Counted from the first letter of the stretch, positions 1-5,143 are shown. The stretch is DNA of 7,003 bases from Cytophagales bacterium (GCA_020063545.1 JAGUUF010000016.1:1-7003); one strand, 5' to 3'. Notes: generated by a model not told the origin, from the letters alone. Made by a program: numbers and translations.

Positions 1-779
1 CCAATACAACGGGATCCGCCACCGGCATCACAGCACTTTTAAACTGGAACAGTGAAGCAGATTTTCTTCCGGAAAATGAAATCAGTTTTACTTTAAAGGG
101 CAGCAGCCAGCTTAGTTTTGTGCCCACAGGAAAAACCACCACGGTAAACCTTTCGGGGCCGTGGCCTGACCCGAGTTTTGGAGGGGAATTTTTGCCTGTT
201 ACGCGCGAAATAACCGACACCAGTTTTACCGCCACCTGGCAAATCCTGTACTTTAACCGCCCTTTTGCTTCGTACTGGAAAGAGGATGAAACAGGATTGT
301 CGGGCTCGGCTTTAGGCCTGAAACTGCTAATGCCTGTTGACCAGTATCAAAAGAGCATGCGTACCGCCAAATATGGTATTCTCATCGTGCTGCTTACGTT
401 CATTTCATTGGTGCTGGTTGAAATCACCCAGCGCATCCGCATTCACCCGTTTCAATACATTCTCATTGGTGCAGCGCTCATCATATATTATACGCTTTTA
501 CTCAGTTTCTCCGAGCAGGTTGGTTATGCCCCGGCATACTGGATTGCCACCCTGGCAACGGTTGTGCTGTTAACGGCTTATTCCACAACCTTTCTTAGAT
601 CCAGAAAACTGATCGTGCTGTTTACCCTGCTGTTGCTAATCTTCTACTCGTTTATTTTCGTTATCATTCAGCAACAGGATTACTCGCTGCTCATTGGCAG
701 CATCGGACTCTTCCTGGTGTTGGCCGCACTGATGTTTTTCAGTCGCGGGGTATCGTGGTATAAAGAAACCGTTCCATGA
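1..779 (+). CDS. creD: CreD-like inner-membrane protein, C-terminal part (5' end outside window)
   Basis: The reading frame is open from base 3 to the TGA at 777-779 and gives 258 residues with no start in the window; a GTG at 120 is internal. E. coli CreD has about 450 residues, so roughly the first 190 are missing. The visible part begins with a soluble, beta-rich periplasmic-type stretch that includes ILYFNRPFASYW. The family-like segment LLMPVDQYQKSMRTAKYG follows and leads into the first of about five hydrophobic helices, packed to the C-terminus and ending in GVSWYKETVP. CreD proteins are inner-membrane proteins tied in Enterobacteria and relatives to the CreBC response and envelope integrity. 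Their biochemical activity is unknown and the Bacteroidota role is not established. Recognition rests on the conserved PVDQY-x-K-x-MRTAKYG region and the helix layout. The gene is convergent with the lipoprotein gene, 51 nt away. Family assignment is fairly sure; function is not. Confidence 0.85.
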   Translation, partial: NTTGSATGITALLNWNSEADFLPENEISFTLKGSSQLSFVPTGKTTTVNLSGPWPDPSFGGEFLPVTREITDTSFTATWQILYFNRPFASYWKEDETGLSGSALGLKLLMPVDQYQKSMRTAKYGILIVLLTFISLVLVEITQRIRIHPFQYILIGAALIIYYTLLLSFSEQVGYAPAYWIATLATVVLLTAYSTTFLRSRKLIVLFTLLLLIFYSFIFVIIQQQDYSLLIGSIGLFLVLAALMFFSRGVSWYKETVP

Positions 780-801
780 GTAATCCGTATTCGCCAGGTA
801 G

Positions 802-826
802 GGGGCAAAGTTTAAGCCCCAAACTT
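802..826. terminator. Possible bidirectional hairpin between convergent genes
   Basis: The 51-nt gap between the convergent creD and lipoprotein stops holds two overlapping inverted repeats. GGGGC (802-806) can pair with GCCCC (816-820), and AAGTTT (808-813) can pair with AAACTT (821-826). The two stems cannot form together. Neither strand has a following U-tract, so this is at best a weak or factor-assisted terminator. The location between converging stops is the main support. Confidence 0.27.
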
Positions 827-830
827 CCGG

Positions 831-1274
831 CTATTTTACCTTCTTCAGTACGTATAGATGAGCCAGGCGGCCACGAACCAGGCCACCCTCCCTATCCAGT
901 ACATGGAGTTTATCCCGGTCAACCATAAACTCACCCGGGCGACTGCGATCGTTGGGCAGAAAAATCCGTGTGCCGGAATCATCCCAGGTAAATTCCCCGC
1001 TTTCTTCCAGCGAATGATCTTCCTTTCCGAGGAACTGGGTAGCGAGGGTGTAGGTTCCGTTATTTCGGAGGGTAAGTTCCGTTTTAATTCCTTCGCAGTC
1101 GGCACAGGGCAATATTCCGGCATACTTGCCGGCCCAATTGAGCGAATCCTTTGCGTTGATTACTGTTGATTGCTTTTCGCGCAGCAAGTTGCAGGCTGTG
1201 AACGAAATCAGCGATACCATTAACAATACAAAAACACGCATCAGCATACCGGATGAAGAAATGACTTTACTCAT
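831..1274 (-). CDS. NlpE N-terminal-domain-like lipoprotein
   Basis: A 147-residue protein with a hydrophobic N-terminus and a lipobox-like ISFTAC, which puts the lipidated cysteine at residue 28; it is therefore probably an envelope lipoprotein. After a short linker comes the hallmark of the NlpE N-terminal domain: WAGKYAGILPCADCEGIKTEL, with the CxxC pair at C57 and C60, followed by a beta-rich region that includes LRNNGTYTL. E. coli NlpE (copper resistance/surface sensing, Cpx signalling) is about 236 residues and has a second C-terminal domain. That domain is absent here, as in many short homologues, so copper or Cpx roles should not be transferred. The ATG at 1274 overlaps the end of pruA by 8 nt (ATGAGTAA), which argues for translational coupling. 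In-frame ATGs at 1247 (M10) and 1241 (M12) would give a more typical lipoprotein signal peptide and are real alternatives. It is the last gene of the minus-strand cluster. Confidence 0.85.
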   Translation of the reverse strand: MSKVISSSGMLMRVFVLLMVSLISFTACNLLREKQSTVINAKDSLNWAGKYAGILPCADCEGIKTELTLRNNGTYTLATQFLGKEDHSLEESGEFTWDDSGTRIFLPNDRSRPGEFMVDRDKLHVLDREGGLVRGRLAHLYVLKKVK

Positions 1275-2898
1275 TGTTTAAAAACGGATACCGATAATCC
1301 GTAGGCGGTACAAAGGTTTCTTTTATGGTGCGCATCGAAACCCATCGCATTAAGTTTGCCTTGGCCCCCGCCTTATCATTGGTGCCCGAACCCCTGGCCC
1401 CGCCAAAAGGCTGCTGACCTACTACGGCACCGGTGGGCTTATCATTAATATAAAAATTACCTGCCGAGTTCGTTAGCTTTTTAGTTGCCAGTTCAATCGC
1501 GTACCGGTCACGCGCAAAGATGGAACCCGTAAGCGCGTAAGGCGAAGTGCTATCAACAAGCTCAAGCGTTTGCTCGAAATTCTCAGCATGATATTCGTAC
1601 ACCGTAAGCACCGGACCGAAAATTTCTTCGCACATGGTAACGGATGACGGGTCCTTTGTTTCAATGATGGTCGGTTCAATAAAATATCCCTTCGATTTAT
1701 CGTACTTACCCCCGGCAATAATCTGGTTCAACGGATTTTTGCGTGCTGTTTCAATGTAGCCGGTGATGGAGTCAAACGCTTTCTCGTCAATTACAGCATT
1801 AATAAAATTGCCGAAATCTTCGGTACCGCCCATCTTCATCGTTTTCAGATCATCGAGCACCAGCTTTTTCACCTCGGGCCACAGGTTAGAGGGAACGTAA
1901 CAGCGCGAAGCGGCAGAACACTTCTGCCCCTGGAACTCAAATGCCCCGCGCGAAATGGCTGTGGCTACTTCGCGTGGGTTGGCGCTCTTGTGCACCATGA
2001 TGAAGTCCTTGCCGCCTGTTTCGCCCACAATGCGCGGATAGCTTCTGTACTTGTGAATGTTGTTGCCGATGGTCTTCCACATGTTTTGGAATACGCCTGT
2101 GCTGCCGGTAAAATGAATGCCGGCAAAATCGCGGTGGTTAAAAACCACCTCCCCGGCATCGGGGCCGTTCACGTAAACCAGGTTAATTACACCATCGGGC
2201 AGGCCGGCCTCTTTGAAAACCTGCATTATCACATGTGCAGCATAAACCTGCGTATTGGCCGGCTTCCAAACCACGGTGTTACCCATCAGGGCTGCACTTG
2301 CCGGCAGGTTGCCGGCTATTGCCGTAAAATTGAACGGGGTTACGGCAAACACAAAACCTTCCAGCGGGCGGTATTCCATCCTGTTCCAGATGCCTGCAGC
2401 CGATTCGGGCTGCTCATTATAGATCTGGCTCATGAAATACGTATTGAAGCGGAAGAAGTCAATCAGTTCGCAAGCCGAATCAATCTCGGCCTGAAAAGCA
2501 TTTTTTGACTGCCCCAGCATGGTGGCCGCGTTGATTTTGTACCGGTACGGTCCTGCCAGCAATTCGGCAGCTTTTAAAAAAATACCGGCCCGGTGTTCCC
2601 AACTCAGGTTTGCCCACAATTCCTTCGCACCCAGCGCAGCATTAATGGCCTGCTCTACATGCGACTTATCGCCATAATGAAAGTATCCCAGAATGTGCCG
2701 GTGATCATGCGGGGGCCTAAGCGGCATTTTGTTGCCGGTGCGAACCTCTTCCGCTCCTATATACATCGGTATATCCTCCACCCGCGAGCGGGCTTCTTCC
2801 AAGGCTTTCTTCAGCAGGGCGCGCTCTTTTGTGCCGGGCGCATACGATAATACCGGTTCGTTTTTCGGAACCGGAACATGGTAAAAACCTTTTGGCAT
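1267..2898 (-). CDS. pruA: L-glutamate gamma-semialdehyde (1-pyrroline-5-carboxylate) dehydrogenase
   Basis: A 543-residue NAD-dependent aldehyde dehydrogenase that oxidises glutamate gamma-semialdehyde, the open form of P5C, to glutamate: the second step of proline breakdown, in the cytoplasm. All ALDH landmarks are present: TPFNFTAIAGNLP with oxyanion Asn190, WKPA at 211-214, FTGST at 263-267, the general-base Glu293 in GETGG, the nucleophile Cys327 in FQGQKCSAASR, EEIFGPV at 424-430 and PFGG at 497-500. Both the length and the N-terminal NEPVLSYAPGTKER resemble the stand-alone, mitochondrial-type enzyme (ALDH4A1). It is not the PutA bifunctional fusion, and no proline dehydrogenase domain is attached. 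No proline dehydrogenase gene is visible in the window. The start at 2898 leaves a 41-nt leader after the HAD gene, containing a perfect TAnnTTTG box. The 3' end overlaps the lipoprotein start by 8 nt. Complete, with no missing catalytic residue. Confidence 0.97.
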   Translation of the reverse strand: MPKGFYHVPVPKNEPVLSYAPGTKERALLKKALEEARSRVEDIPMYIGAEEVRTGNKMPLRPPHDHRHILGYFHYGDKSHVEQAINAALGAKELWANLSWEHRAGIFLKAAELLAGPYRYKINAATMLGQSKNAFQAEIDSACELIDFFRFNTYFMSQIYNEQPESAAGIWNRMEYRPLEGFVFAVTPFNFTAIAGNLPASAALMGNTVVWKPANTQVYAAHVIMQVFKEAGLPDGVINLVYVNGPDAGEVVFNHRDFAGIHFTGSTGVFQNMWKTIGNNIHKYRSYPRIVGETGGKDFIMVHKSANPREVATAISRGAFEFQGQKCSAASRCYVPSNLWPEVKKLVLDDLKTMKMGGTEDFGNFINAVIDEKAFDSITGYIETARKNPLNQIIAGGKYDKSKGYFIEPTIIETKDPSSVTMCEEIFGPVLTVYEYHAENFEQTLELVDSTSPYALTGSIFARDRYAIELATKKLTNSAGNFYINDKPTGAVVGQQPFGGARGSGTNDKAGAKANLMRWVSMRTIKETFVPPTDYRYPFLNNE

Positions 2899-2930
2899 AT
2901 TACGTTACAGTTGCGTGGTTAACAGGGTGA

Positions 2931-2938
2931 CAAAGGTA
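2931..2938 (-). promoter_or_regulatory. Candidate Bacteroidota -7 box upstream of pruA
   Basis: The minus strand reads TACCTTTG, matching all six fixed positions of TAnnTTTG, immediately after the HAD stop codon and 32 nt before the pruA ATG. Transcription would start about 25-30 nt ahead of pruA. No good -33 TTTG is seen at the usual distance of about 19 nt, so this is a possible internal promoter and not a certain one. Confidence 0.4.
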
Positions 2939-2939
2939 A

Positions 2940-3632
2940 TCAAAGCAGGGAATAAAGTTCTTCCAGGTTTTTTATTTCATGTTTTACAGGTTCATCATGC
3001 GAAAGACCATCGGGATTAAAGAAAACGGAATCCACCGAAGCATTTCGTGCACCGGCAATATCGGTAAGCAGGTTATCGCCAATCATAATTGCCTCGTTTG
3101 ATGAAACCCCGTTGGCCGCCAGTGCAAAATCAAAAATTTCGCGTGCAGGTTTTTTATATCCCGCTTTTTCTGAAGTGATTATATGCTCAAAATACCGGGT
3201 AAGGTTTCCGGAAGCAAGCTTGGTGTGCTGCACATCCGTAAAGCCGTTGGTAACAACCGTTAAGGTATAGCTACCCGCCAGGTATTGCAGGGTTTTTTCG
3301 GCACCGGGCATGAGTTTACGTTTCTTCGGTGACTCGATGATGTACTCCTGCGAAAGCCGGCCGGCCAGTTCGGGGTTGTTAAGATTAAATGCCTCAAGGA
3401 TTTTGCGAAACCGTTCTTTGCGGATTACGGTGCTGTCTATTTTACCGTGATCGTACAAATGCCAAAGTTTGCGGTTTACTTGTTTAAAGACGGAATGGAA
3501 GGCGTTAAAGTGTTCAATGCCGTGGTGCGCCAGTGCATGATGGTTGAACAGTTCGTGCAACGTATCCCGTGAGTTGGCCTCATAATCCCACAGGGTATGA
3601 TCCAGATCGAAAAAAATACACCTGTACTTCAT
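2940..3632 (-). CDS. yjjG: YjjG-like HAD-superfamily (pyrimidine) 5'-nucleotidase
   Basis: A 230-residue cytoplasmic HAD phosphatase with all four motifs. Motif I is FFDLDHTLWDY, with nucleophile Asp9 and acid/base Asp11. Motif II is VVTNGF with Thr128. Motif III is the Lys161-Pro of YKKPAREIFDFAL. Motif IV is MIGDNLLTDIAGA with Asp186 and Asp191. The DHTLWDYEANS opening, the length, and the helical cap (about residues 15-110) match the YjjG subfamily. In E. coli YjjG dephosphorylates pyrimidine nucleoside 5'-monophosphates, including non-canonical ones, acting as house-cleaning. The substrate here is inferred from subfamily only; related HADs can act on other small phosphates. The start at 3632 lies 2 nt after the stop of the upstream regulator gene, so the two are almost certainly co-transcribed. 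The next gene, pruA, begins 41 nt after its stop. Confidence 0.88.
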   Translation of the reverse strand: MKYRCIFFDLDHTLWDYEANSRDTLHELFNHHALAHHGIEHFNAFHSVFKQVNRKLWHLYDHGKIDSTVIRKERFRKILEAFNLNNPELAGRLSQEYIIESPKKRKLMPGAEKTLQYLAGSYTLTVVTNGFTDVQHTKLASGNLTRYFEHIITSEKAGYKKPAREIFDFALAANGVSSNEAIMIGDNLLTDIAGARNASVDSVFFNPDGLSHDEPVKHEIKNLEELYSLL

Positions 3633-3634
3633 GG

Positions 3635-4048
3635 TTACGGTTTTCCGCTCTCCTGGTGGTGCCAGGCTTCGCGGTGCAGTTTATTAACGGCAAGTTCGCG
3701 GTTCGAAAACATTGTTTGGTAAAGCTGCTGGTCTTTCTGCAACTGCCTGTCTTTACGCAAAAACTGAAAAATCTGGTTAATAATTTCCTGGACCTCCTCT
3801 TTCATCTCGTAAAAAACCCAGTGGTTATACCTGCGGTACGTAAGGATACCTGAGTTTTTCAGGTAAATCAGGTGGCGCGAAGTTTTTGCCTGGGTAAATT
3901 CCAGGATTTTCTCCAAATCGGAAATACACATGGCCCCGTTGTGGAAGATCAGGTTAAGAATGCGCAGCCTGGATTCATCGGCACACGCCTTAAATATCTG
4001 GGAACCAAGTGTAAGGTTAAATGTTTTTAATCGCATGCAGCCAACCAT
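3635..4048 (-). CDS. ArsR-family winged-helix transcriptional regulator
   Basis: A small (137-residue) dimeric DNA-binding regulator. The ArsR/SmtB core runs from SQIFKACADESRLRILNLI (about residues 16-34) through CISDLEKILEFTQAKTSRHLIYLKNSGIL (41-69, helix-turn-helix with recognition helix TQAKTSRHLIYL) to the wing YRRYNHWVFYEM (71-82). A charged helical tail of about 50 residues follows, perhaps for dimerisation. In the metal-sensing subgroup the alpha3 box is ELCVCDL; here it reads AMCISDL, with C41 kept and the second Cys replaced by Ser43, so classical As/Cd sensing is unlikely and the ligand is unknown. ATG 4048 gives the longest form; ATG 4036 (M5, MRLKTFNL) is equally plausible, since both lie downstream of the predicted promoter. 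It leads the minus-strand operon and very likely autoregulates it through the inverted repeat at 4050-4067. Confidence 0.9.
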   Translation of the reverse strand: MVGCMRLKTFNLTLGSQIFKACADESRLRILNLIFHNGAMCISDLEKILEFTQAKTSRHLIYLKNSGILTYRRYNHWVFYEMKEEVQEIINQIFQFLRKDRQLQKDQQLYQTMFSNRELAVNKLHREAWHHQESGKP

Positions 4049-4049
4049 T

Positions 4050-4067
4050 CGATGAGCGCTGTCATCG
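4050..4067. promoter_or_regulatory. Candidate ArsR operator (inverted repeat)
   Basis: CGATGA-N6-TCATCG is an 18-bp imperfect palindrome with 6-bp perfect arms. It lies between the minus-strand -7 box (4072-4079) and the regulator's start codon, over the expected transcription start. ArsR-family repressors typically bind such repeats in their own promoters. Operator function is inferred from symmetry and position only. Confidence 0.45.
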
Positions 4068-4071
4068 TTAC

Positions 4072-4079
4072 CAAAGATA
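4072..4079 (-). promoter_or_regulatory. Candidate -7 box for the ArsR-HAD-pruA-lipoprotein operon
   Basis: The minus strand reads TATCTTTG, a perfect match to TAnnTTTG. The expected transcription start is about 4065, giving a leader of roughly 18-30 nt to ATG 4048 or 4036. A convincing -33 TTTG is not seen; the corresponding region contains GTTAG (4102-4106), itself part of an inverted repeat. Confidence 0.5.
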
Positions 4080-4097
4080 ATGGAATAGTTCGCTCAC

Positions 4098-4114
4098 CCG
4101 CTAACATTAGGCGG
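4098..4114. repeat. Second inverted repeat in the divergent promoter region
   Basis: CCGCTAA, then CA, then TTAG-G-CGG forms arms of seven base pairs with one extra G on the right. It lies midway between the two divergent -7 boxes and overlaps the -33 region of the minus-strand promoter. It could be an additional regulator binding site. Its sequence differs from the repeat at 4050-4067, so the same protein need not bind both. Confidence 0.3.
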
Positions 4115-4130
4115 TTGAGGCACGAATCCG

Positions 4131-4138
4131 TATTTTTG
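4131..4138 (+). promoter_or_regulatory. Candidate -7 box for the secreted CarboxypepD-reg-like gene
   Basis: TATTTTTG matches all six fixed bases of TAnnTTTG. Transcription would begin near 4145, about 25 nt before GTG 4169. A TTG at 4115-4117 is too close (13-nt spacer) to be an ideal -33. The position supports a translation start at 4169, because the earlier in-frame ATG (4052) lies upstream of the promoter. Confidence 0.42.
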
Positions 4139-4168
4139 GAACCTCAGGGATTGCTAACCATTGCTGAC

Positions 4169-4810
4169 GTGCGTAAAAAACACCTTTTCATCATTCTTTT
4201 AGCCGCAGTGTGCGGCATGGCTGCTGTGCAGGCGCAGGCACAAAACCAGCGCAGGATTATCCAGCTTTCGGGCGTAGTGCTTGGCCAGGATGATGACGAT
4301 AATGTGTACCAGTTGCCGGGCGTTCACGTATACGTGCCCAAAGCCGGCCGCGGTACCACCACCAATCCGTATGGCTTTTTTTCGATGCCTGTACTGGTTG
4401 GCGACAGCATTGTGATCAGTTCGGTGGGCTACGAACGCCAGCATTACATTGTACCCAACCACCCCAGCGAGTACCTTACCATTATTATTGAAATGGTACA
4501 GGATGTTACCTACCTGAAAGAAATTGAAATTATGCCCTTCCCAACAGAGGAAGTTTTTAAAGAGGCAATCCTGGCGCTTAACATACCTGTTGAAAACGGC
4601 CAGATTGACAAGAAAAACCTCAACCAGGAACTGCTTGCGCTGATGGTAAAAACCACCCCGATGGACGGCCCCATGAACCAGCGCTACTACCTTGACCAGT
4701 GGGCCATAGCCCAGGGCCAGCAGTACGCACCCATTACCAACCCCTACCTGAACGTTTTTAACTGGGCCAAATTTTTTAAGTCGCTGAAACAGGAGAAGAA
4801 GAAAAAGTAG
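4169..4810 (+). CDS. Secreted carboxypeptidase-regulatory-like domain protein
   Basis: Read from GTG 4169 the protein has 213 residues. It opens with a classical signal peptide (MRKKHLFIILLAAVCGMAAV, likely cut near residues 22-25 in QAQAQ), so it is exported to the periplasm or outer-membrane region. Residues about 31-110 form a CarboxypepD-regulatory-like (transthyretin-like) beta-sandwich: IIQLSGVVLGQ, an acidic DDDD run, LPGVHVYVPKAGRGTTTNPYGFFSMPV and IVISSVGYERQ. This domain is widespread in Bacteroidota, both at the N-termini of TonB-dependent transporters and in small stand-alone proteins. The remaining ~100 residues (IEIMPFPTEEVFKEAILAL onwards) lack a domain I recognise and end in a basic EKKKK tail. 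There is no transmembrane barrel, so it is not a SusC-type transporter. An ATG at 4052 would extend the frame by 39 residues, but it would bury the signal peptide and lies upstream of the promoter. The specific function is unknown. Confidence 0.82.
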   Translation: MRKKHLFIILLAAVCGMAAVQAQAQNQRRIIQLSGVVLGQDDDDNVYQLPGVHVYVPKAGRGTTTNPYGFFSMPVLVGDSIVISSVGYERQHYIVPNHPSEYLTIIIEMVQDVTYLKEIEIMPFPTEEVFKEAILALNIPVENGQIDKKNLNQELLALMVKTTPMDGPMNQRYYLDQWAIAQGQQYAPITNPYLNVFNWAKFFKSLKQEKKKK

Positions 4811-4812
4811 GT

Positions 4813-4843
4813 TTTGGTCTCGCTTCTTTAATTATTAATATTG
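4813..4843 (+). promoter_or_regulatory. tRNA-Pro promoter (TTTG-N19-TAATATTG)
   Basis: TTTG at 4813-4816 is followed after exactly 19 nt by TAATATTG at 4836-4843, which matches TAnnTTTG at five of six fixed positions. This is the standard spacing of the Bacteroidota primary-sigma promoter. The expected transcription start is near 4850, leaving a 5' leader of about 10 nt before the tRNA. Confidence 0.65.
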
Positions 4844-4860
4844 CAGCCCATTTACAAGTT

Positions 4861-4938
4861 CGGGGTGTAGCGCAGCCCGGTTAGCGCACCACGTTAGGGA
4901 CGTGGGGGTCGGAAGTTCGAATCTTCTCACCCCGACCA
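4861..4938 (+). tRNA. tRNA-Pro, anticodon AGG, CCA encoded
   Basis: A full cloverleaf can be drawn. The acceptor stem is CGGGGTG (4861-4867) with CACCCCG (4928-4934), all seven pairs matched and with the C1-G72 pair typical of bacterial tRNA-Pro. The D-stem is GCGC/GCGC (4870-4873, 4884-4887). The anticodon stem is CCACG/CGTGG (4889-4893, 4901-4905) around the loop TTAGGGA (4894-4900). The variable loop is GGGTC. The T-arm is GGAAG, TTCGAAT, CTTCT (4911-4927) with one G-U pair. The discriminator is A4935 and CCA is genomically encoded (4936-4938). With U33 at 4895, the anticodon at 4896-4898 is AGG, reading CCU; G37 follows G36, as TrmD methylation requires. A34 is unusual for a bacterial tRNA-Pro, whose usual anticodons are GGG, CGG or UGG. 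The gene has its own promoter and terminator. Confidence 0.96.
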
Positions 4939-4943
4939 AGGTT

Positions 4944-4970
4944 ACGGCAATCATAACGATTGCCGTTTTT
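4944..4970 (+). terminator. Intrinsic terminator after tRNA-Pro
   Basis: ACGGCAATC (4944-4952) pairs perfectly with GATTGCCGT (4958-4966) across a 5-nt loop ATAAC, followed by a T-run to 4970. This is a textbook rho-independent terminator starting 5 nt after the CCA end. It also ends any read-through from the upstream protein gene. Confidence 0.88.
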
Positions 4971-5056
4971 ATTTGGGATTGAACCTCTATCTTATTTATC
5001 CAGGTTTACAATCCAGCAAAGGTTTACTTCAACATTAAAGTCAGAACCGGTTAGCG

Positions 5057-5073
5057 TCACGCCACAGGCGTGA
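5057..5073. repeat. 17-nt palindrome P1 (REP-like)
   Basis: TCACGCCACAGGCGTGA is a perfect 7-bp inverted repeat with a 3-nt loop. It is the first of two near-identical palindromes and lies between the D-arm and anticodon-loop blocks of the tRNA remnant. It resembles REP-type dispersed palindromes, but copy number cannot be judged from one window. Confidence 0.8.
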
Positions 5074-5086
5074 TTAGGGACGTGGG

Positions 5087-5103
5087 TCACGCTTCTGGCG
5101 TGA
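5087..5103. repeat. 17-nt palindrome P2 (REP-like)
   Basis: TCACGCTTCTGGCGTGA pairs TCACGC with GCGTGA around TTCTG. With the flanking G5086 and C5104 the stem becomes 7 bp. It equals P1 at 14 of 17 positions, all mismatches being in or next to the loop. It lies exactly 30 nt after P1, with the 13-nt tRNA anticodon block as spacer. Confidence 0.8.
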
Positions 5104-5143
5104 CACCAAGGCGGGGGAATCTTCTCACCCCGATTATATCAGC

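Larger units (their letters stand above)
5042..5133 (+). pseudogene. Broken second copy of tRNA-Pro interrupted by two palindromes
   Basis: Three blocks match the intact tRNA-Pro in order: CCGGTTAGCG (5047-5056 = 4877-4886, D-arm), TTAGGGACGTGGG (5074-5086 = 4894-4906, anticodon loop and 3' stem, including the AGG anticodon) and GAATCTTCTCACCCCGA (5117-5133 = 4919-4935, T-loop to discriminator). A CAG at 5042-5044 also fits the D-arm start. The 5' acceptor strand, the 5' anticodon stem and the 5' T-stem are missing. Palindromic sequence sits at the two internal gaps (5057-5073 and 5087-5103). No CCA follows; the sequence reads GATTATATC. It cannot fold as a normal tRNA. It is best read as a decayed or rearranged duplication; the order of events cannot be told from this window. 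Confidence 0.72.

Noticed and set aside
858..1169. 103-codon plus-strand open frame opposite the lipoprotein gene
   Set aside because: Shadow of the NlpE-like gene, which has a lipobox and CxxC motif; no independent support for the plus-strand frame.
831..1274. Calling the lipoprotein a copper-resistance protein or Cpx sensor
   Set aside because: Only the NlpE N-terminal-like domain is present; the C-terminal domain and any Cpx partner are not seen here.
1990..2508. 172-codon plus-strand open frame opposite pruA
   Set aside because: It lies wholly antisense to a P5C dehydrogenase with all catalytic motifs; its translation shows no recognisable domain or promoter.
3569..3853. 94-codon plus-strand open frame across the HAD/ArsR junction
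   Set aside because: Antisense to the ends of two well-supported genes and without recognisable protein features.
4052..4810. Carboxypeptidase-regulatory-like protein as part of a SusC/SusD polysaccharide locus
   Set aside because: The protein is 213 residues without plug or barrel, and no SusD or glycoside hydrolase lies nearby.
5057..5103. Two 17-nt repeats at 30-nt spacing as a mini CRISPR array
   Set aside because: Only two units, a 13-nt spacer that is tRNA-derived, and no cas genes nearby; the palindrome/tRNA-remnant reading explains it better.
5042..5133. Second functional tRNA gene
   Set aside because: The 5' acceptor strand, 5' anticodon stem and 5' T-stem are missing or replaced and no CCA follows, so the cloverleaf cannot form.
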